From Candidatus Dormiibacterota bacterium (GTDB lineage Bacteria > Chloroflexota > Dormibacteria > Aeolococcales > Bog-877): 7,828 bases of DNA. Of the stretch, positions 5,194 through 7,828 are shown in pieces (positions within the stretch are counted from its first letter, which is position 1; each line of letters opens with the position of its first letter). Made by a program: the position numbers and the translations under genes. A model generated the notes under the pieces. The model did not search any database. It was not told the origin of the DNA and was given only the letters and a program-made list of their open reading frames with translations. The stretch covers positions 1 through 7,828 of the forward strand of contig PLDE01000250.1 of the NCBI GenBank assembly GCA_003135035.1. The letters are read 5' to 3'.

Positions 5194-5476
5194 GATTCCT
5201 GATGCAGCCGCTGACTCTGCAGCCAGCCCGGCTCCGCCCTAGGCGGGGGTCCGCGCCGGCACCGCATGCTCGTCGCGGCCAGGGGGGATGGAGCTGGCCC
5301 AGATGCCTTGGGTGCCCCTTTGACCGGCCGTCGTCGGACGAGCCATCTGCGCTTCGGGCTCACGTTACTCCGATCTGCGACCGACGGTGCATGACCTGGG
5401 CGAAGGGCGCTATTGCGCTTTGCCGGCGATTCAGCCTGCCTGGCCCTGGTCACCGTGGCCCCGCGCTTCGCGGGTG
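5194..5476. other. 283-bp region without a firm gene
   Basis: A 35-aa minus-strand frame at 5239-5346 (MARPTTAGQRGTQGIWASSI...) has good third-position G/C content but no clear ribosome site. Another minus-strand frame starts at GTG 5361 behind GGAG but is Arg/Pro-rich. CCGCC-CTA-GGCGG (5234-5246) can form a small hairpin. The sequence CTAGGCGGG also recurs near 642 and 4530, which may be chance. The hairpin at 5460-5474 closes the region. Confidence 0.35.
5460..5474 (-). terminator. Hairpin directly after the 24-aa membrane peptide ORF
   Basis: CCCGCG (5460-5465) and CGCGGG (5469-5474) pair perfectly around a 3-base loop. On the minus strand the stem begins two bases after the TAG of the ORF at 5477-5551, the expected place for a terminator. 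No T-run follows, as is common in high-GC actinomycetes. Confidence 0.45.
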
Positions 5477-5551
5477 CTACTTGGCGATCCGGTTGACCCA
5501 CGCGAAGATCGCGCCGATCACGCTTCCCCCGAAGGCGAGCAGGGGCCCCAT
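5477..5551 (-). CDS. 24-aa predicted single-pass membrane peptide
   Basis: The reading MGPLLAFGGSVIGAIFAWVNRIAK is one continuous hydrophobic helix (residues 3-19) with a GxxxG packing motif (Gly9-Gly13). It ends in a basic tail (NRIAK), which would favour an N-out/C-in position. GGTGAGG lies 8 bases ahead of the ATG and a GC hairpin follows the stop at once, giving the layout of a complete tiny gene. The frame stays open upstream for over 50 codons without another usual start codon, so it could instead be the C-terminus of a broken larger protein. It is too short for family assignment. Known membrane peptides of this size include regulators of transporters and type I toxins, but there is no evidence for either role here. 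Confidence 0.4.
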   Translation of the reverse strand: MGPLLAFGGSVIGAIFAWVNRIAK

Positions 5552-5904
5552 AGAGCCGGCCTCACCGAGATCCGATTCGTTTGGGGCCGCCGGCCCGGGG
5601 AGCTGACGCGCCCGGGATCGTGACCTGATCGGGCGGCCGTGTCCAGCGGGCGGGGTCCCGTCAAGGGGCCCGGCTGGGGGACATTTGAGATCGCGTCGCA
5701 GAGTGACCGCGCTTGTTTTGTGTCACCGGCAAATGGGCAGAACTTGTTACACCGCGGCCGCCAGCGCCGGCTCGGGCGATGCCAAAGGGCAGGTCCCTGA
5801 ACGCGCCCTCAAAGCACATGGCCGCAGCCCCAGTCACCCGCCACTCGCGCCTAGTGAGCAGCCCGTGGTGTCTCGCCAGCCGGCTGGTCTCGGCCGGGGA
5901 CCTC
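5552..5904. other. 353-bp region downstream of the hydrolase
   Basis: No firm gene. The best candidate is a minus-strand frame open from about 5919 to the stop at 5661-5663, with an ATG at 5819 (52 aa, starting MCFEGAFRDLPFGIARAGAG) or a GTG at 5837. It has no clear ribosome site and a Ser/Arg-rich end. Plus-strand frames across this stretch are Pro/Ser/Arg-rich shadows. No terminator hairpin was identified right after the hydrolase stop codon. Confidence 0.35.
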
Positions 5905-7053
5905 CTAGCGGCCTCCGATCAGGTCGGAGACCGTTCCCGGTTTCGCGAACGGAAGCGTATGTCCCTCCCCCTCCACCACCTTCAACCTCAAGCTCGGATG
6001 GCGGCCCAAAGCCGCCCTGACGTCGGCCAGCGGCAGCTGACGGTCACGGCTCCCCCACACCACAATCGTCCGGTCCGCGACGAGCCCCAGGCCGGGGAGC
6101 AGCAGCGATTGGGAGTGCAGGGCCAGGGGCCGCATTAGCCTTGCCAGCACCGCCAGGTCCGAGCCCGGCCCGAAGCGCAGCGCCACTCCGCGCCGGTATG
6201 CCTCCATCGGGGACGGCCACGGAGCCAGTTCGCCCCCGCCACCGACGCTAGAGGCGCGACGGCTGACCATCCGAATCCGCCGAGCCCGGTCAGCGGCCGC
6301 AATCAGGTCCATCACTCCCGGCAGAAGCACCAAGTTCCACTGCAGCGGGATGCGTCGGTCAAGTCCCAGCGGGCTCAGCAGCACTAGCCGCCGGACTCGC
6401 TCCGGGTGCGCCGTCGCAAAGGCCCCGGCCGCCAGCCCGCCCACGGAGTGGATCACCAAGATGAAGCTCTGCAGGTTAAGTTGGTCCGCGACGGTGGCAA
6501 TGACACGCACCCAGGGGCCGCGGGGGTGACCGCTGAAGCCAATCGGATCGCTGAGCCCAGTTCCCGGTCGGTCGATCGCCACCACCGGGTGTCGGGAGGC
6601 CAACCGCTTGATCAGAGGACCGAACTCCCCCGCCGACGCTGCCAGCCCCGGGAGCAGGACCACGGCGTCCTCACCGTCCACCTCTCCCGCCTCCAGAACG
6701 TGGACCCGGCCCACTTCGGTGTGGAAGTAGCGGTGCCTGGCCGACAGCCTGAGTTCAGCCATCCAGCCGTCCAAGTAGGACTCCAGCTCGTCCAGCGGGG
6801 GGGCAGCCACCCACGCCCTCCGGGCCCACTTCACTAGGTCGGCGTAGCCCAGGGCACCCAGCGCTGCCAGCCCGAGCCCGGCCGTGCTGAGCCGACGGTT
6901 TGGGAATCCTATGGCCGCTCCTCCTCTGCCACCGTTGGCCCTTCTACCTCCCGCGCCTTCTCTGCGACCGCCCTCGCCAGCCCCTCTTCCGTCGCCTCCT
7001 TCAGCCACTCTTCCATCCCGCCGACCTGAGCGCCGCTCGGGCCGCCCCGGCAT
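5905..7053 (-). CDS. Alpha/beta hydrolase, probably membrane-anchored
   Basis: Residues are numbered from the 7053 start (382 aa). The fold is clear from VVLLPGLAASAGEF (131-144, oxyanion loop), VVAIDRPGTGLSDP (157-170), FILVIHSVGGLAAGAF (197-212) with nucleophile Ser203, RRLVLLSPLG (221-230), VVWGSRDRQLP (331-341) with acid Asp337, and VEGEGHTLPFAKP (360-372) with His365. The complete triad indicates an esterase, lipase or other hydrolase of unknown substrate. The elbow is I-H-S-V-G-G, with Ile at the first Gly position of GxSxG. LSTAGLGLAALGALGY (55-70) is a likely N-terminal membrane segment. The start is uncertain: the first 46 residues are Arg/Gly-rich and look like a shadow of another frame. 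The credible protein begins near 6912, where AGGAGGAG stands 6 bases ahead of an ATA rather than a standard start. ATG 7053 (GGAGG, 3-base spacer) is the formal choice. Confidence 0.88.
   Translation of the reverse strand: MPGRPERRSGRRDGRVAEGGDGRGAGEGGRREGAGGRRANGGRGGAAIGFPNRRLSTAGLGLAALGALGYADLVKWARRAWVAAPPLDELESYLDGWMAELRLSARHRYFHTEVGRVHVLEAGEVDGEDAVVLLPGLAASAGEFGPLIKRLASRHPVVAIDRPGTGLSDPIGFSGHPRGPWVRVIATVADQLNLQSFILVIHSVGGLAAGAFATAHPERVRRLVLLSPLGLDRRIPLQWNLVLLPGVMDLIAAADRARRIRMVSRRASSVGGGGELAPWPSPMEAYRRGVALRFGPGSDLAVLARLMRPLALHSQSLLLPGLGLVADRTIVVWGSRDRQLPLADVRAALGRHPSLRLKVVEGEGHTLPFAKPGTVSDLIGGR
6909..7016 (-). CDS. Possible 35-aa acidic helical peptide upstream of the hydrolase
   Basis: MEEWLKEATEEGLARAVAEK followed by AREVEGPTVAEEERP has the composition of an amphipathic Glu/Ala/Lys/Arg helix, with high third-position G/C. 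It is more protein-like than the Arg/Gly-rich hydrolase-frame reading of the same DNA. It ends at TAG 6909-6911, overlapping the ATA that would start the hydrolase core, and its last codons form the AGGAGGAG ribosome-site-like run. The frame extends upstream to an ATG at 7142 with GGAG ahead (77 aa), but that part overlaps the opposite-strand permease-like fragment. I recognise no family. It may be the tail of a gene translationally coupled to the hydrolase. Confidence 0.3.
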   Translation of the reverse strand: MEEWLKEATEEGLARAVAEKAREVEGPTVAEEERP

Positions 7054-7073
7054 CCGCCTCCGCGCAGCAGGGG

Positions 7074-7241
7074 CTTTATGATTGCGTCGCCAAGGTCGGC
7101 AGGACGTACCACGAAGTCGTGACCTACCAACCTGCGAGCCATTATTGGGGGCTCCAGTGGTACGAGGTGGCGATCTACCTCGGCGCTGCTCTCCTCCTCG
7201 GCGGATTCTGCCTCTGGTGGGTCAGGCGACACCTCGTCTAA
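7074..7241 (+). pseudogene. C-terminal fragment resembling an ABC-type permease
   Basis: The last 55 residues of a plus-strand frame read LYDCVAKVGRTYHEVVTYQP, then ASHYWGLQWYE, then a hydrophobic helix AIYLGAALLLGGFCLWW, and end in VRRHLV and TAA. The YQPAxxYWxxQWxE motif followed by one membrane helix and a WWVRR end resembles, from memory, the C-termini of actinobacterial ABC-2-type transport permeases. The rest of such a protein (several membrane helices) is absent: upstream, the frame runs back to 6900 as Pro/Arg/Leu-rich sequence antisense to the hydrolase start region. There is no ATG, GTG or TTG start between the TTG at 6900 and the GTG at 7119. It is best explained as a remnant left at a rearrangement junction near 7060-7080. 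Alternatively, the GTG at 7119 starts a 40-aa membrane peptide. Confidence 0.42.
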
Positions 7242-7262
7242 TCACGTCGAGCCAACAGCCAA

Positions 7263-7286
7263 AGCGCGCTCCGGTTTTGTCGCGCT
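7263..7286 (+). terminator. Weak hairpin after the permease-like fragment
   Basis: AGCGCG (7263-7268) pairs with CGCGCT (7281-7286) across a 12-base loop containing TTTT. It lies 21 bases after the TAA at 7241. The stem is short and no T-run follows, so the terminator call is tentative. Confidence 0.25.
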
Positions 7287-7308
7287 AACGCATACCCAAC
7301 GTAACTAA

Positions 7309-7335
7309 TGGACAGGGCCGCCCCTCTGCGATAAT
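7309..7335 (+). promoter_or_regulatory. Candidate promoter for the VOC gene
   Basis: TGGACA (7309-7314) and GATAAT (7330-7335) each match the vegetative -35 and -10 consensus at 5 of 6 bases, but with a short 15-base spacer. Transcription would begin near 7342, leaving a leader of about 90 bases. It is the best promoter-like pair before the gene, but not proven. Confidence 0.3.
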
Positions 7336-7434
7336 GGAGTCGACTACGCGCGAGGCACCGACACCAGCAAGGGCGGCGGTGCGGAGATTTGTGGACGATC
7401 GACAACTTATGCTGATGGACGAGGAGAGATGGTC

Positions 7435-7828
7435 ATGAAGGTATTGTTCGTTGCAGGCTTCGGCCCTATCATCACTGATATAGATAGAAGCAGAGATTTG
7501 TACATTAAGACACTGGGCCTGCCCCTTAAAGAAGAAGATAATCACTATTTCCATACTGAAAGCATTGAGGGCGTCAACCATTTCGCACTCTGGCCTCTGT
7601 CGCAAGCGGCTGAGTCATGCTTTGGTACGGATAAGTGGCCTGAGGATATTCCAGCCCCAACCTCCTGGCTTGAGTTTGATGTCGAGGACATAGACTCTGC
7701 AACGAAAGAGCTCGAAGCTGCTGGCTACAAACTGCTTGTGGCCGCGCGTAAGGAACCATGGGAACAAATAGTCACCAGATTCTTGAGTCCCGAGGGCGTA
7801 TTAACCGGCGTTACATATTCACCATGGC
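7435..7828 (+). CDS. VOC family protein (glyoxalase/bleomycin-resistance fold), 3' end cut
   Basis: 131 residues are visible with no stop before the window ends. The family length and the final GVTYSPW suggest that only a few residues are missing. The fold is read as paired beta-alpha-beta-beta-beta units: VAGFGPIITDIDRSRDLYIK then TLGLPLKEEDNHYFHT (7-41), GVNHFALWPLSQAAESCFGT (46-65), TSWLEFDVEDIDSATKELEA then AGYKLL (76-101), and EPWEQIVTRFLSPEG (107-121). His49, Glu80 and Glu120 sit where VOC metal or ligand contacts usually lie. Family members bind or modify small molecules; none of this identifies the ligand. The start at 7435 is preferred over the ATG at 7429 because AGGAG (7422-7426) gives an 8-base spacer instead of 2. 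Codon use is clearly less G/C at third positions (GTA, TTG, ATA, GAT, AAA, TTA) than in the other genes, a sign of recent transfer or a different source. Confidence 0.92.
   Translation, partial: MKVLFVAGFGPIITDIDRSRDLYIKTLGLPLKEEDNHYFHTESIEGVNHFALWPLSQAAESCFGTDKWPEDIPAPTSWLEFDVEDIDSATKELEAAGYKLLVAARKEPWEQIVTRFLSPEGVLTGVTYSPW

Noticed and set aside
5046..5501. 151-aa minus-strand open frame
   Set aside because: Arg/Pro/Ser-rich throughout and competes with the more protein-like 4858-5193 frame; only a GTG with GGAG at 5361 supports any initiation.
5685..6138. Two plus-strand frames across the end of the hydrolase gene
   Set aside because: Pro/Ser/Arg-rich translations antisense to a clear hydrolase, without ribosome sites.
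1..7828. CRISPR arrays, complete insertion sequences, rRNA or tRNA genes
   Set aside because: Looked for spaced direct repeats, transposase DDE/HUH motifs with terminal inverted repeats, and TTCRA-type T-loops on both strands; none found by eye.

Overview
The window looks like a fragment of a high-GC, actinomycete-type bacterial genome. Evidence: strong G/C preference at third codon positions, GGAGG-type ribosome sites, an F420-dependent luciferase-like (LLM) oxidoreductase reading, a Soj/ParA-type ATPase, and small SnoaL, cupin and VOC proteins typical of such genomes. Only sequence reading was possible, so family calls rest on motifs and remembered family patterns. It is gene-poor and somewhat damaged: several genes are short, out of frame or truncated, and four non-coding stretches are about 280 to 390 bases long.

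Layout. 1-1404 (+): a possible tail of an upstream gene, a SnoaL/NTF2-like protein (256-639), a 393-bp structured spacer, and a small cupin (1033-1404). 1508-2017 (-): a protein with a helix-turn-helix-like C-terminal part, preceded by a six-codon ORF in the same frame ended by TAG. 2294-3207 (+): an LLM-class oxidoreductase broken by one frameshift. 3538-5551 (-): a leftward set made of a ParA-family ATPase with a near-perfect 20-bp palindrome upstream, a short Lrp/AsnC ligand-binding (RAM) domain protein, an unrecognised 111-aa protein, and a 24-aa predicted membrane peptide followed by a hairpin. 5905-about 6912 (-): an alpha/beta hydrolase whose start is unclear. About 7074-7241 (+): a fragment resembling the C-terminus of an ABC-type permease. 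7435-7828 (+): a VOC (glyoxalase/bleomycin-resistance fold) protein cut by the window end, visibly lower in GC.

No single pathway links these genes. The most interesting points are: two near-identical hairpins flanking the cupin gene that differ by a compensatory base-pair change; the palindrome in front of an orphan parA-like gene; an 11-bp tandem repeat containing two DnaA-box-like 9-mers about 0.5 kb upstream of it; the 24-aa membrane peptide with its own hairpin; and the small ORF or amber codon ahead of the 1508-1981 gene. No complete novel system is evident. At least two of the breaks (LLM and RAM genes) are what loss of one G would produce, so sequence error must be excluded before they are called pseudogenes.
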